DNA of 14,635 nt from JBOFFC01 sp051648405 (GCA_051648405.1 JBOFFC010000022.1:1-14635); one strand, 5' to 3'; counted from the stretch's first letter, positions 1 through 7,209 are shown. Program-made: numbers and translations. Notes: generated by a model from the letters alone, not told the origin.

Positions 1-14
1 AGGGTTGTGCCCCG

Positions 15-1049
15 CTACTGCGGCAGCTTGACGAGGAGGTCCTTCGCGTCGGCGCCCGCTTCGGTGTCGCCCGACGAGGCGACGAGTCGCTCGAGTTGCC
101 CCTTAGCGCGGCGAGTAGCTGCGCCGGTCCCCTTGCCGAGCATCGCCAGCGCTTTGCGCAGCGCGTCGCGGGCCGAGGCTTGCTTGCGGATCTCGTCGTC
201 TTGGGCGAGCTTCTTCAGCGCCGGATCGACCTGGTCCTTGACGGTCGCGAAGTCGTAGCCGCGGTAGCGCTCGGTCATCGCATCGAGTAGCTTGTACGCC
301 TCCCACTTGTGCTCCCCTTTGAACTCCTCGCCCGCCTTGGTGAAGTCTTTCGCGACCTCGGCCTCGACGGCCGCGATCAGTGTCTTTGCGGCGTCTTGAT
401 GCAGCCCCTCTTTGCCGGCGGCCCGCACGAGCGCGGCCGCGGGTTCGCTGAAGTTCCCCAGCTCGATCTGCCGCCAGGCGGGCTGCAGCTCGACGGGGAC
501 CTCTTTCGGATCGACGCGCCACTTCGCCCCGCGGAGCGCGGCGGCGACGGTCCCCGGCAAGTCGGTCGTTCCCTGCTGGAGCTTCCCTTCGGCGTCGATG
601 TACTTGACGTGGAACGACGTCTGCTGCGTGACGAGCGGCACGCCGAGCGCGTTCTCGACCGAGCGATCGACGTCGGCCACGATCGGCCAGTGGACGCCGA
701 ACCGCTGCCCGTACGCACGCAGCGCACGCGGGTCGGTCCCCGAGTTCACCGCGACAAAGACCACCGGCTTGTCGAGGTACTGCGTGCTGAGGGTCTGCAG
801 CGAGGCCCACTGCGACGCGCAGCGGGGGCACTGTTCGTCAAAGAAGTAAAGCACGATCCCCTTGCCGCGCATCCCCTCGATCGACAGCGGCGGCGAGTTC
901 AGCCACGCCGTCGGCGCCTCGGGGAGGGCTACTTTCTCAGTGTCCGCCAACGAGGTGTCCTGCCCGCGCGCGACGGTGCTCGACGCCAAGACAACGAACA
1001 AGAGCGGCAGGGCCCGGCGGAGCGCTGGACCAGACAAGAGCGACGGCAT
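15..1049 (-). CDS. Secreted thioredoxin-fold (redoxin/AhpC-TSA-like) protein
   Basis: A 344-residue protein. An N-terminal signal peptide is visible: Arg-Arg at 11-12, a hydrophobic stretch from about 13 to 26, and likely cleavage near residues 27-30. A thioredoxin-like domain follows, with a strand reading IVLYFFDEQCPRC and a CxxC motif at residues 74-77 (CPRC). The fold continues through a VDRSVENALGVPLV segment typical of redoxin domains. The second half (about 190-344) is charged, Lys/Ala-rich and predicted helical, and I do not recognise it. The ATG at 1049 was chosen because it opens directly onto the signal peptide and has a purine-rich GAGAAGAGG upstream; the frame stays open further upstream only because of the high GC. 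The protein is probably a periplasmic or surface disulfide/redox protein. The substrate is unknown, and a regulatory rather than catalytic role is possible because CPRC is not a classical CGPC or CPHC site. The MBL gene lies upstream on the same strand, 155 bp away. Confidence 0.8.
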   Translation of the reverse strand: MPSLLSGPALRRALPLLFVVLASSTVARGQDTSLADTEKVALPEAPTAWLNSPPLSIEGMRGKGIVLYFFDEQCPRCASQWASLQTLSTQYLDKPVVFVAVNSGTDPRALRAYGQRFGVHWPIVADVDRSVENALGVPLVTQQTSFHVKYIDAEGKLQQGTTDLPGTVAAALRGAKWRVDPKEVPVELQPAWRQIELGNFSEPAAALVRAAGKEGLHQDAAKTLIAAVEAEVAKDFTKAGEEFKGEHKWEAYKLLDAMTERYRGYDFATVKDQVDPALKKLAQDDEIRKQASARDALRKALAMLGKGTGAATRRAKGQLERLVASSGDTEAGADAKDLLVKLPQ

Positions 1050-1149
1050 CGCGACGCCTCTTCTCGCGGCGTGAACGGACGGGGAGCCGGGGCAAGACGG
1101 TTCCGGGCGTTGTGCCCCGCTGCAGAACGGCCTGCACCTGAGTAGCCGC

Positions 1150-1183
1150 ATTCTACTCGAGACTTCGGCTGGGGCGGATTCTA
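1150..1183 (-). promoter_or_regulatory. Two TAGAAT -10-like hexamers before the redoxin gene
   Basis: On the minus strand TAGAAT occurs at 1183-1178 (context GCTAGAATCC) and again at 1155-1150, both inside the gap upstream of the secreted redoxin gene. The GCTAGAATCC context resembles -10 elements elsewhere in this window (GCTACAATCC before clpC). No convincing -35 is seen at 17 bp. The second hexamer lies inside a small inverted repeat (GAGTAG, 7-nt loop, CTACTC, at 1140-1158). This suggests the redoxin gene has its own promoter rather than relying only on read-through from the MBL gene. Confidence 0.3.
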
Positions 1184-1204
1184 GCCAGCCAGCGCCGTGC
1201 CGCG

Positions 1205-1993
1205 TTAGGCGCCCGCGGGGGTCGTCCCGGCGACGAGCTCCGCTTCCCACTCGTCCATCAGCGGCCAGTCGATGGCGCAGGTCCCAAAGTCCGCCAGGTG
1301 TTGGTAGCCCTCCAGGCGGGCGATCGTGCGGTCGATGAGGGCGTTGTCCTTGCGGAAGATCGGCCCGTGGCTCGGCAGCAGCCACTGGACGTCGCTGTCG
1401 CGGATCCGGCTGAGCGAGCGCAGAAAGTCGGGGATGCTGCTCCCGTGGTGGGCGTCGATCACCCCTACCGAACCGTCGCGGAACAAGTTGTCGCCGGAGA
1501 ACAGCAGGTTCCCCATCCTGAAGGCGAGCTGCCCGTCGGTGTGCCCCGGGGTGTGCCAGACCTCGAGCTCCAGGCCGCCAACGCGGATCACGTCGCCGTC
1601 CTTCACGAGGTTCTCGCACTTCACGGGGGGCATCTCGAGGTCGATCCCCTGCGCCTCGATGTGCGCGAAGGTGCTGATGCGGTCCCCCGCTTCTAGCTTG
1701 GCCGCGCAGACCGGGTGGCAGGTCACCGACGTCTTGAGGACCTGCTTCGCCTTGGCGAGCCCCTGGATGTGATCGACGTCGGCGTGCGAAGCAATCAGTG
1801 TCGTGCACTTCGCGAACGGGAAGTCGAGCTGCCGGATCAGCTCGAGCACCTCGTCCACCGCGTCCTCGTAACCGATGTCGATCAGCGTCCAGGCGTCGTC
1901 GTCGTAGATCAGGTAGACACTGCACGTCACCCGGCGCCGGGCCTGGTGGTTGAGCTCGATGACGTGCGGGAAGAGGGGCGTCCTCGCGTGCAT
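1205..1993 (-). CDS. MBL-fold metallo-hydrolase (glyoxalase II-like)
   Basis: A 262-residue metallo-beta-lactamase-fold hydrolase, probably cytoplasmic (no signal peptide). The visible motifs in order are: LIDIGYED at about 37-44; the metal motif SHADVDHIQG (H70, D72, D74, H75); HTPGHTDGQ with H151; SGDNLF with D168; and PSHGP with H209. The usual HxHxDH motif has Asp in place of the second His (D72), so one metal site may be altered. This superfamily hydrolyses thioesters, lactones or phosphodiesters, and the sequence alone does not fix the substrate. The ATG at 1993 gives a family-typical start just before the first beta strand. A TTGTCG-N17-TATGAT promoter lies about 70 bp upstream. The gene precedes the secreted redoxin on the same strand, but 155 bp with its own -10-like sites separate them. 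Confidence 0.9.
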   Translation of the reverse strand: MHARTPLFPHVIELNHQARRRVTCSVYLIYDDDAWTLIDIGYEDAVDEVLELIRQLDFPFAKCTTLIASHADVDHIQGLAKAKQVLKTSVTCHPVCAAKLEAGDRISTFAHIEAQGIDLEMPPVKCENLVKDGDVIRVGGLELEVWHTPGHTDGQLAFRMGNLLFSGDNLFRDGSVGVIDAHHGSSIPDFLRSLSRIRDSDVQWLLPSHGPIFRKDNALIDRTIARLEGYQHLADFGTCAIDWPLMDEWEAELVAGTTPAGA

Positions 1994-2061
1994 GACGGGT
2001 CGTTGCGGTCGAGAGGGGACGCGGTCGGGAAGGGGACCGCAGCGGGGCAGGGGAGCTGGCG

Positions 2062-2090
2062 ATCATAAAACCGCTACCGCGCAGCGACAA
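2062..2090 (-). promoter_or_regulatory. Sigma70-type promoter for the MBL hydrolase gene
   Basis: On the minus strand a -35-like TTGTCG (2090-2085) and a -10-like TATGAT (2067-2062) are separated by exactly 17 bp. The predicted transcript start near 2055 would leave a leader of about 60 nt before the ATG at 1993. This is one of the two best full promoter matches in the window, and it lies in the gap between the SDR gene stop (2110) and the MBL gene start. Confidence 0.5.
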
Positions 2091-2109
2091 GCAATGGGCC
2101 GCACCCTCG

Positions 2110-3000
2110 TCAGGGGGCGGCCCCAAGAATCGCCGCCAAACCGGCTCGGTAGGTGGGAAACGCCAAGCGGACCCCCAGCGCCCCCACGAGCAAGTCGTTG
2201 CGCACCCGTTTGTCGGCTTCGGCCCGGGCCGCGCGAGGGGAACCCGGAGGAGGATCGACGAACCCCGGTGGGCCCGCCCCCACGAGCCGGGCGACCTCGG
2301 CGTAGTAGTCCCGCCGGACGGGGGGGGCGCCGTCGCTCACGCCGACGATCGGCGGCGGGGCGGGGTGGTCCGCCGCCGCGACGACCGCCGCGGCCGCGTC
2401 CTCGACGTGGATCAGGTTCAGGTACCCCGTGGGGGGCGCCTCGATCGCTTGGCCGGCTCGCAGCGCCTCGACGTACGGGACCCTCCCCGGGCCGTAGATC
2501 CCCGCCAGCCGCAGCGACACGGACGCGGGGCCCCACGCGCTCGAACGCAGCGCCTGCTCGGCGGCGAGCGACGCCTTCCCCCCGTCTCGCGACGGGTTCG
2601 GCGCAGTCGACTCATCGACCCAGTCACCCGCTGCCCCGCCGTAGACACCGGTCGTGCTGACGTAGACGAACCGCGATCCGGCGCGCGGGGCGCCGAGCAC
2701 CGCGAGCAGGTTTGCGACCCCTTCGGCGTACACTTGGTGGATCGACGGCCCCGCGGAGCGGTCGAAGCCAACCGCGTAGAGCACCGTGTCGACTTCCGGG
2801 AGCGCTGCGAGCGTTTCGGGCTGGGTCACGTCGGCGACGACCGCGGCGAAACCGTCGCGCCGAAAACCTTCGGCGCGGTCGATCGACCGTGTCGCCACCA
2901 TCACGGCGTCCCCCGCCGCGAGCCAGTGACGGGCGACGCGCTCGCCGACGTACCCGCAACCAAAGACCAGGCGGCGGCGGGGGTGGGCTGGGGTATTCAT
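2110..3000 (-). CDS. Atypical SDR / NAD-dependent epimerase-like protein
   Basis: A 296-residue Rossmann-fold protein. The N-terminal dinucleotide-binding strand reads LVFGCGYVGERVARHWL, with GCGYVG at residues 14-19. This GxGxxG variant is typical of the SDR5/YeeZ-like atypical extended SDRs. A YVSTTGVYGG stretch near residue 112 matches the substrate-side strand of epimerases, and LIHVEDAAAAVVAA resembles the conserved HVDD region. A clear YxxxK catalytic pair is not evident, so the enzyme may act on an unusual substrate or mainly bind nucleotide. The length fits the family. The ATG at 3000 lies only ten residues before the Rossmann strand; no Shine-Dalgarno site is seen. It is divergent from the rimB-rimK pair. 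Function beyond NAD(P)-dependent sugar or alcohol chemistry is not assigned. Confidence 0.85.
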   Translation of the reverse strand: MNTPAHPRRRLVFGCGYVGERVARHWLAAGDAVMVATRSIDRAEGFRRDGFAAVVADVTQPETLAALPEVDTVLYAVGFDRSAGPSIHQVYAEGVANLLAVLGAPRAGSRFVYVSTTGVYGGAAGDWVDESTAPNPSRDGGKASLAAEQALRSSAWGPASVSLRLAGIYGPGRVPYVEALRAGQAIEAPPTGYLNLIHVEDAAAAVVAAADHPAPPPIVGVSDGAPPVRRDYYAEVARLVGAGPPGFVDPPPGSPRAARAEADKRVRNDLLVGALGVRLAFPTYRAGLAAILGAAP

Positions 3001-3074
3001 AGCGGCGGACGGCGTTCGACCGGGGGGACTCGACGGCGGGACCAGTCGGCGTGTCGCCGCGGGGGGGGATGCGG

Positions 3075-3080
3075 TAGACT
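3075..3080 (+). promoter_or_regulatory. -10-like element (TAGACT) before rimB
   Basis: TAGACT in the context GCGGTAGACTAG lies 80 bp before the rimB start, in the 160-bp divergent gap. It resembles other -10 candidates in this window. No good -35 hexamer is visible at the expected spacing, so confidence is low. Confidence 0.3.
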
Positions 3081-3160
3081 AGCGAACCGCCAAGGAGGCG
3101 GGCCGAGGCTCGCGCCACGGCACGACCCACGGACGACCTCACCCGACGCGACCCCCCTCG

Positions 3161-3604
3161 ATGGACCCACGCCAGTCTCTGCCAGTCGTGGGTTGGCGCG
3201 AATGGGTCGGCCTCCCGGGGCTCGGCATCCCGCGCCTGCGGGCGAAGGTCGATACCGGCGCCCGGACCTCGTCGCTGCACGCCGAGGCGTACGAGACGTT
3301 CCGCCGCGGCAAGGACGAGTACGCCCGATTCGAGGTCCCGACGGTCCTCCACGGGGTTGTGACGTGCGAGGCCCCGGTTTTCGAGCACCGCGCGGTCCGC
3401 AGCTCGTCGGGCCACGAGACGATCCGCCCGGTCATCGTCGCGGACTGCGAGCTGCTCCGCGTGCGCTGGCGGATCGAGCTGACGCTGGCCGACCGGGGCT
3501 CGATGGTGTTCCCTATGCTCTTGGGGCGGCAAGCGCTCGACGGTCGGTTTCTCGTCGATTCGCGTCGCTCCTACGCCGCGGGTCGACCCCCACGGCGCAG
3601 CTAG
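3161..3604 (+). CDS. rimB: RimB-like retropepsin-type (PF05618 'ATP-dependent zinc protease') protein
   Basis: A 147-residue protein of the PF05618 family. The hallmark AKVDTGARTSSLHA is at residues 28-41, with the retropepsin-like DTGA catalytic aspartate at D31. It is followed by RAVRSSSGHETIRPVI and VFPMLLGRQAL, both conserved in the family. Despite the family name ('ATP-dependent zinc protease'), these proteins are single-domain aspartic-protease folds. In Pseudomonas, RimB is encoded beside rimK and cleaves the glutamate tail that RimK adds to ribosomal protein S6. Here rimK starts 43 bp downstream on the same strand, which supports the same partnership. The rimA member of the Pseudomonas operon is absent. 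The ATG at 3161 gives a family-length N-terminus; no Shine-Dalgarno site is seen. Confidence 0.88.
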   Translation: MDPRQSLPVVGWREWVGLPGLGIPRLRAKVDTGARTSSLHAEAYETFRRGKDEYARFEVPTVLHGVVTCEAPVFEHRAVRSSSGHETIRPVIVADCELLRVRWRIELTLADRGSMVFPMLLGRQALDGRFLVDSRRSYAAGRPPRRS

Positions 3605-3647
3605 CGGGGCGGTCGCTTCGCGAACACCTTGGAACGGAACACGGGTC

Positions 3648-4850
3648 ATGAAGCTGGCGATCCTCTCCCGCAACCGGCGTTGCTACAGCACGCGGCGGCT
3701 CCTGCAAGCGGCCGCCGAGCGCGACGTCGAAGCCCGCGTGCTCGACACCCTCAAGTTCTCGATCGACCTCGCGCAGGGCGAGCCCGACCTCTACTTCCGC
3801 AGCAACCAGCTCAGCCATTACGACGCGGTGCTGCCGCGGATCGGCGCGTCGGTCACGTACTTCGGCACGGCGGTCGTGCGGCAGTTCGAGCAGATGGACG
3901 TGTTCTGCGCGAACAGCTCGTCGGCGATCGCCAACTCGCGCGACAAGCTGCGGGCGCTGCAGGTGTTGTCGCGGCACCACCTGGGGATGCCCAACACGAC
4001 GTTCGTGCGCGACCGCAAGGACATCCTTCCGGCGATCGAGCGGGTCGGGGGCGCCCCGGTCGTCATCAAGCTGATCGAGGGGACGCAGGGGGTGGGGGTG
4101 ATCCTCGCCGAGACCGTCAAGGTCGCCGAGGCGATCATCGAGACCCTGCAGAGCACCAACCAGAACGTCCTGGTGCAGAAATTCGTCGCCGAGAGCCGCG
4201 GCAAGGACATCCGTGCGCTGGTCGTCGGCGACCGGGTGATCGCCGCCATGCGGCGCGTGGCGGTCGGCAACGAGTTCCGCAGCAACCTGCACCGCGGCGG
4301 CCGGACCGAGCCCGTCGAACTGGACGAAGCGGGCTGCCAGATCGCGGTCCGCGCGGCGCAGATCATGGGGCTCCGCGTCGCCGGCGTCGACCTGCTCGAG
4401 TCGAACAGCGGCCCGCAGGTGATCGAGGTCAACTCGTCCCCCGGCCTGGAGGGGATCGAGAAATCGACGAACCTCGACATCGCCGGCGCGATCGTCGATT
4501 ACATCGCCGCCCAGGTCAGCTTCCCCGAGCTCGACATCCGCCAGCGCCTGACCGTCAGCCGCGGCTACGGAGTCGCCGAGATCTACATCCCCGAGGGGTC
4601 CGAGTACGTCGGCCAGTCGATCGATCAGTCCGGACTCCCCGAGAAGGACATCAACGTCCTGACGCTGTACCGCGACACGAACGTGATCCCCAACCCGCGG
4701 CTCAAGCGGACCCTCGAACCGGGCGATCGCCTGCTCTGCTTCGGCAAGCTCGACGCGATGCGCGACTTGATCCCCGAGCGCGTCCGCCGCAAGCGCCGCC
4801 CGAAGGTCCGCGAGCTCCCCGAGCCGCCCCTCGACCCTGCGCCGGTTTGA
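3648..4850 (+). CDS. rimK: RimK-type ATP-grasp glutamate ligase with C-terminal RCK_C/TrkA_C-like domain
   Basis: A 400-residue protein, about 100 residues longer than E. coli RimK. Residues 1-95 match the RimK N-terminal domain, with LYFRSNQLSHYDAVLPRIG. The ATP-grasp domain spans about 96-290, with the nucleotide-binding lysine region VVIKLIEGTQGVGV (K141), QKFVAESRGKDIRALVVG, and the metal-binding D248 and VIEVNSSPGLEG (E260, N262). RimK adds glutamates to the C-terminus of ribosomal protein S6 in characterised bacteria. The extra part (about 305-377) begins GYGVAEIYIPEGSEYVGQSI and ends LKRTLEPGDRLLCFG. This is the pattern of an RCK_C/TrkA_C ligand-binding domain, usually found on potassium transporters. 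A basic, Pro-rich tail follows. The ligand domain could make ligation respond to a small molecule; that is inference. rimB lies immediately upstream, so the two probably form an operon. Confidence 0.92.
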   Translation: MKLAILSRNRRCYSTRRLLQAAAERDVEARVLDTLKFSIDLAQGEPDLYFRSNQLSHYDAVLPRIGASVTYFGTAVVRQFEQMDVFCANSSSAIANSRDKLRALQVLSRHHLGMPNTTFVRDRKDILPAIERVGGAPVVIKLIEGTQGVGVILAETVKVAEAIIETLQSTNQNVLVQKFVAESRGKDIRALVVGDRVIAAMRRVAVGNEFRSNLHRGGRTEPVELDEAGCQIAVRAAQIMGLRVAGVDLLESNSGPQVIEVNSSPGLEGIEKSTNLDIAGAIVDYIAAQVSFPELDIRQRLTVSRGYGVAEIYIPEGSEYVGQSIDQSGLPEKDINVLTLYRDTNVIPNPRLKRTLEPGDRLLCFGKLDAMRDLIPERVRRKRRPKVRELPEPPLDPAPV

Positions 4851-4890
4851 CGTTTCGTTTGCGCAGCAGTGATCCCCCCCGAGCGCTCCG

Positions 4891-4922
4891 TACCCCGCTC
4901 CCCCTCAAGGGGGTGCAGGGTA
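4891..4922. terminator. Imperfect hairpin between convergent rimK and ruvX
   Basis: The arms 4891-4904 and 4909-4922 pair at 12 of 14 positions around a 4-nt loop (TCAA), in the 76-bp gap between the convergent rimK and ruvX stops. It could terminate in both directions. There is no T-run on either side, so it might instead be a dispersed intergenic palindrome. Confidence 0.4.
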
Positions 4923-4926
4923 CCCG

Positions 4927-5382
4927 TCAGCCGAGCGACCCCGGGTCGTCGTTGCCCCGCGCGCCCGACTCGAGGTACGCGGTCAGCATGATCTGCGCGG
5001 CGAGGGCGTCGATCCGCGCCTTGCGCCGTTTGCTCGTGAGGTTGGCGGCCATCAGGATCTCTTCCGCCTGGGCCGACGTGTAGCGCTCGTCGAAGTACTC
5101 GACCGGCACGCCGGTCTTCGCCGCGAGCCAGTCGCCGAACCGCCGGGCTTCGAGCGACTTCTGGCTCTCGTGCCCGCTGAGGTGGACCGGCAGGCCGACC
5201 ACCCACCGCACGAGGAGCTCTTCGCGCGCCAGGGTGGCGAAGTACTCGCCGTCGAGCCGCTCGCTGCGCCGCGTGTAGGTCCCGGCAGGCGAAGCCATGC
5301 GGACCTCGAGGTCGCCGATCGCCACGCCGATGCGGACCGTGCCGTAGTCGATTCCGGCGACGCGCGTGGAAGCGAGTGGCAC
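4927..5382 (-). CDS. ruvX: Putative Holliday junction resolvase RuvX (YqgF)
   Basis: A 151-residue YqgF/RuvX-family nuclease with an RNase H-like fold. The motifs are GIDYGTVRIGVAIGD at 10-24 with the first catalytic acid D12, VVGLPVHLSG at 61-70, FDERYTSAQAE at 98-107 with E99, and RIDALAAQIMLTAYLE at 123-138 with D125. These cover the expected acidic residues, so the enzyme should be active. Roles known for the family are Holliday junction resolution and 16S rRNA 5'-end processing. The start is a GTG at 5382, four bases after the stop of the small upstream gene, suggesting translational coupling. Nothing beyond the family-usual length is present. It is the last gene of a leftward cluster that also contains the toxin-antitoxin-like pair. 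Confidence 0.92.
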   Translation of the reverse strand: MPLASTRVAGIDYGTVRIGVAIGDLEVRMASPAGTYTRRSERLDGEYFATLAREELLVRWVVGLPVHLSGHESQKSLEARRFGDWLAAKTGVPVEYFDERYTSAQAEEILMAANLTSKRRKARIDALAAQIMLTAYLESGARGNDDPGSLG

Positions 5383-5386
5383 GAAA

Positions 5387-5629
5387 CTAACTCAGCGCCG
5401 ACGGTGACAGCGGCTGATCCGGGGGTGGCGCCAGTTGGGGCGCCGCAGCCGCAGGTTGGGCCGACGGCTCGTAGACACGACCCGACTCGAGCTCGCGGCG
5501 GCGTAGGTCGGCGAAAATCTCGCGGAGGTCGTTCCCGCATTCAGCGGCCAGTCGTCGACGAGTCGCACGAACTTCCTCGACCACCGGGTCCGGGTAGTCC
5601 GGGTCGTCAATCGCCGGTTGGTTGGTCAC
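5387..5629 (-). CDS. Small probable antitoxin partner of the PIN protein
   Basis: An 80-residue protein. Residues 13-52 (starting YPDPVVEEVRATRRRLAAEC and continuing with NDLREIFADLRRRELESGR) resemble the small helical proteins encoded beside PIN-domain genes of this subtype. In these, an 'EEVR..R..LA...G.DL..IF..LR.RE..SGR' pattern recurs; this is recalled family knowledge, not a search. The last 25 residues are Pro/Ala-rich and probably disordered. The GTG start at 5629 overlaps the PIN gene by 23 bp and has a GGGAG six bases upstream. The ruvX GTG follows the stop after four bases. The likely role is to bind and neutralise the PIN toxin; DNA binding is not obvious from sequence. It could instead be an unrelated small helical protein. 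Confidence 0.75.
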   Translation of the reverse strand: MTNQPAIDDPDYPDPVVEEVRATRRRLAAECGNDLREIFADLRRRELESGRVYEPSAQPAAAAPQLAPPPDQPLSPSALS

Positions 5630-6113
5630 GATCGTCTCCCAGGAGGTCGGCGGGCGTGCAAATCAGCGGGGGTCGAAAGCCCGCCTTCAGGCATGTGGAC
5701 TCGATCTTTCCGCGGGTCGCCGGGTTGGCGATGTGCTTGAAGTTCCACGTCAGTGAATAGTCTACACCGCTCACGGCGGCCAGGGAAATGTGAGCGGCGT
5801 CCTGCGGCTCGCTGGCCGGCACACCTCCACTAGCCACTAGCCGGAGCGCCAGCTCCGTCGCCGGGGCTGAGGACCGGACGACTGGGAGTGCGTCGAGAGC
5901 GGCGAGCCTTTCTGCCGCCGCCCGTGCGTCGCCCTCCGCGCACTCCTTGATGACCATTTCGGACACCAGCAAGCGGTAGCTGTCCGTCGCGTTCAGCCAC
6001 CACGCTCGGGTTGCTCTCTGCCGTGCCGCGACTAACGCGTTGGAGCGCATGTGGCCGACCAAATGGCCGATGACGGTCGTCTCGACGTAGACGCTCGCCC
6101 GCGCACCGCTCAT
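5607..6113 (-). CDS. PIN-domain ribonuclease, VapC-like toxin
   Basis: A 168-residue PIN-domain protein. The N-terminal strand VYVETTVIGHLV carries E11 where most PIN proteins have Asp, as is normal in the 'IYIETS' subgroup. Further candidate acidic residues are E57 and E60 in MVIKECAEGD, D105 in PQDAAHISLA, and the region VDYSLTWNFKHIAN at 117-130. The C-terminus PPLICTPADLLG is typical of the same subgroup. VapC toxins cut tRNA or rRNA. The start ATG at 6113 overlaps the manC stop as ATGA, so translation is probably coupled to manC. The antitoxin candidate follows instead of preceding it, which is the reverse of the common VapBC order. The motif set looks intact, so an active nuclease is likely; toxicity is inferred. 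Confidence 0.85.
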   Translation of the reverse strand: MSGARASVYVETTVIGHLVGHMRSNALVAARQRATRAWWLNATDSYRLLVSEMVIKECAEGDARAAAERLAALDALPVVRSSAPATELALRLVASGGVPASEPQDAAHISLAAVSGVDYSLTWNFKHIANPATRGKIESTCLKAGFRPPLICTPADLLGDDRDQPTGD

Positions 6114-7198
6114 AGCACGTCGTCCCAGCCGAGCTCCTCAAGCCGCTTCACCACCTCGCGGATCGCTTCCTCGTCGTGCTTGTTGGCGACGAGGGTCGCG
6201 TTGGGGGTGTGAACCACGAGGCAGTCCTTCAGGCCGAGCGTGACCACCAGGTGCTCGTCCGAAGTGCGAACGATCGTGCCGTTAGTCTTCAGGCCGACGT
6301 GCCGCCCGACGATTGTGTTGCCGTTGGCGTCTTCACCAAGGCGACGCGGCAGCGCCTGCCAGCCCCCCAGGTCGTCCCACTCGAACGGCGCCTCGATCAC
6401 CGCCACGTCGGTCGCGTGCTCCATCACGGCGTAGTCGATCGAGACCCCCTTGATCGCCTCGAACTCGCGCCGGAACACCTCGTCGCGGCGCGGGGTCTCC
6501 CAGGCATCGACGATCGCTTCGAGGTGGGCAAGCGTCTCCGGCTGTCGCGCGCGGAGCGCGTCGAGGATCGTCGAAGCCCGCCAGACGAAGATCCCGCTGT
6601 TCCAATAGAAGTCCCCCGACGCGAGGAACTCGGCGGCTGTCGCCGCGTCGGGCTTTTCGCGGAACCGGGCGACGCGGAACGCCGGCGCGTCTTCGGGGGC
6701 CTGCGGCAGCCGCTCGGCGCGCTGGACGTAGCCAAAGGTCTCGGCCGCGTAGGTGGGTTTGATGCCGAACGTGACGATGCGCTCAGGGTGATCGTCCACC
6801 AGCCGCGCGGCCTGACGCACGGCGTCCCGGAACTTCTCGGCCGGAGCGATCACGTGGTCGGCGGGAGAGACGAGCATCGTCGCGTCGGGGTCCCCGGCGA
6901 CGCGCGTCACGAGCAGGGCCGCGAGCCCGATGCAGGGGGCCGTGTCGCGCTTCGCGGGCTCGCCGACGATCGCCCCCCGCGGCAGGTCGGGGAGCTGCTT
7001 CGCGCAGGCCGCCACGAGGCGCTCGTTGGTCACCACCATCCGCCGCTCGGGGGGGACCAGCGACCCCAGCCGCGCGGCGGTCTGGTGGATCATCGTCTCG
7101 CTCCCGACGAGCGACAGCAACTGCTTGGGGGTGTCCCGACGGCTGGCGGGCCAGAAGCGGGTGCCGGCGCCGCCGGCCATGATGATCGCGTGGAGCAT
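6110..7198 (-). CDS. manC: Mannose-1-phosphate guanylyltransferase
   Basis: A 362-residue nucleotidyltransferase that makes GDP-mannose from mannose-1-phosphate and GTP. The signature MAGGAGTRFWPASRRDTPKQ is at residues 7-26. It includes the FWPxSR form typical of GDP-mannose pyrophosphorylases and the catalytic lysine region (K25). Further motifs are SPADHVI near 108-114, FGYVQRAERL, RFREKPDAATA and YWNSGIFVW. The C-terminal phosphomannose-isomerase cupin of bifunctional ManC/AlgA proteins is absent, so this is the short monofunctional form. The product feeds capsule, LPS or glycan synthesis. The ATG at 7198 directly precedes the Rossmann-like strand; no Shine-Dalgarno site is visible. The stop overlaps the PIN toxin start (ATGA). 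The thiE stop lies 80 bp upstream. Confidence 0.94.
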   Translation of the reverse strand: MLHAIIMAGGAGTRFWPASRRDTPKQLLSLVGSETMIHQTAARLGSLVPPERRMVVTNERLVAACAKQLPDLPRGAIVGEPAKRDTAPCIGLAALLVTRVAGDPDATMLVSPADHVIAPAEKFRDAVRQAARLVDDHPERIVTFGIKPTYAAETFGYVQRAERLPQAPEDAPAFRVARFREKPDAATAAEFLASGDFYWNSGIFVWRASTILDALRARQPETLAHLEAIVDAWETPRRDEVFRREFEAIKGVSIDYAVMEHATDVAVIEAPFEWDDLGGWQALPRRLGEDANGNTIVGRHVGLKTNGTIVRTSDEHLVVTLGLKDCLVVHTPNATLVANKHDEEAIREVVKRLEELGWDDVL

Positions 7199-7209
7199 GA
7201 ATCGAGTGC

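Noticed and set aside
1050..2126. Upstream extension of the redoxin frame through the MBL gene
   Set aside because: The frame is open only because of high GC. The upstream residues are Arg/Pro-rich, and a proper ATG with a signal peptide is found at 1049.
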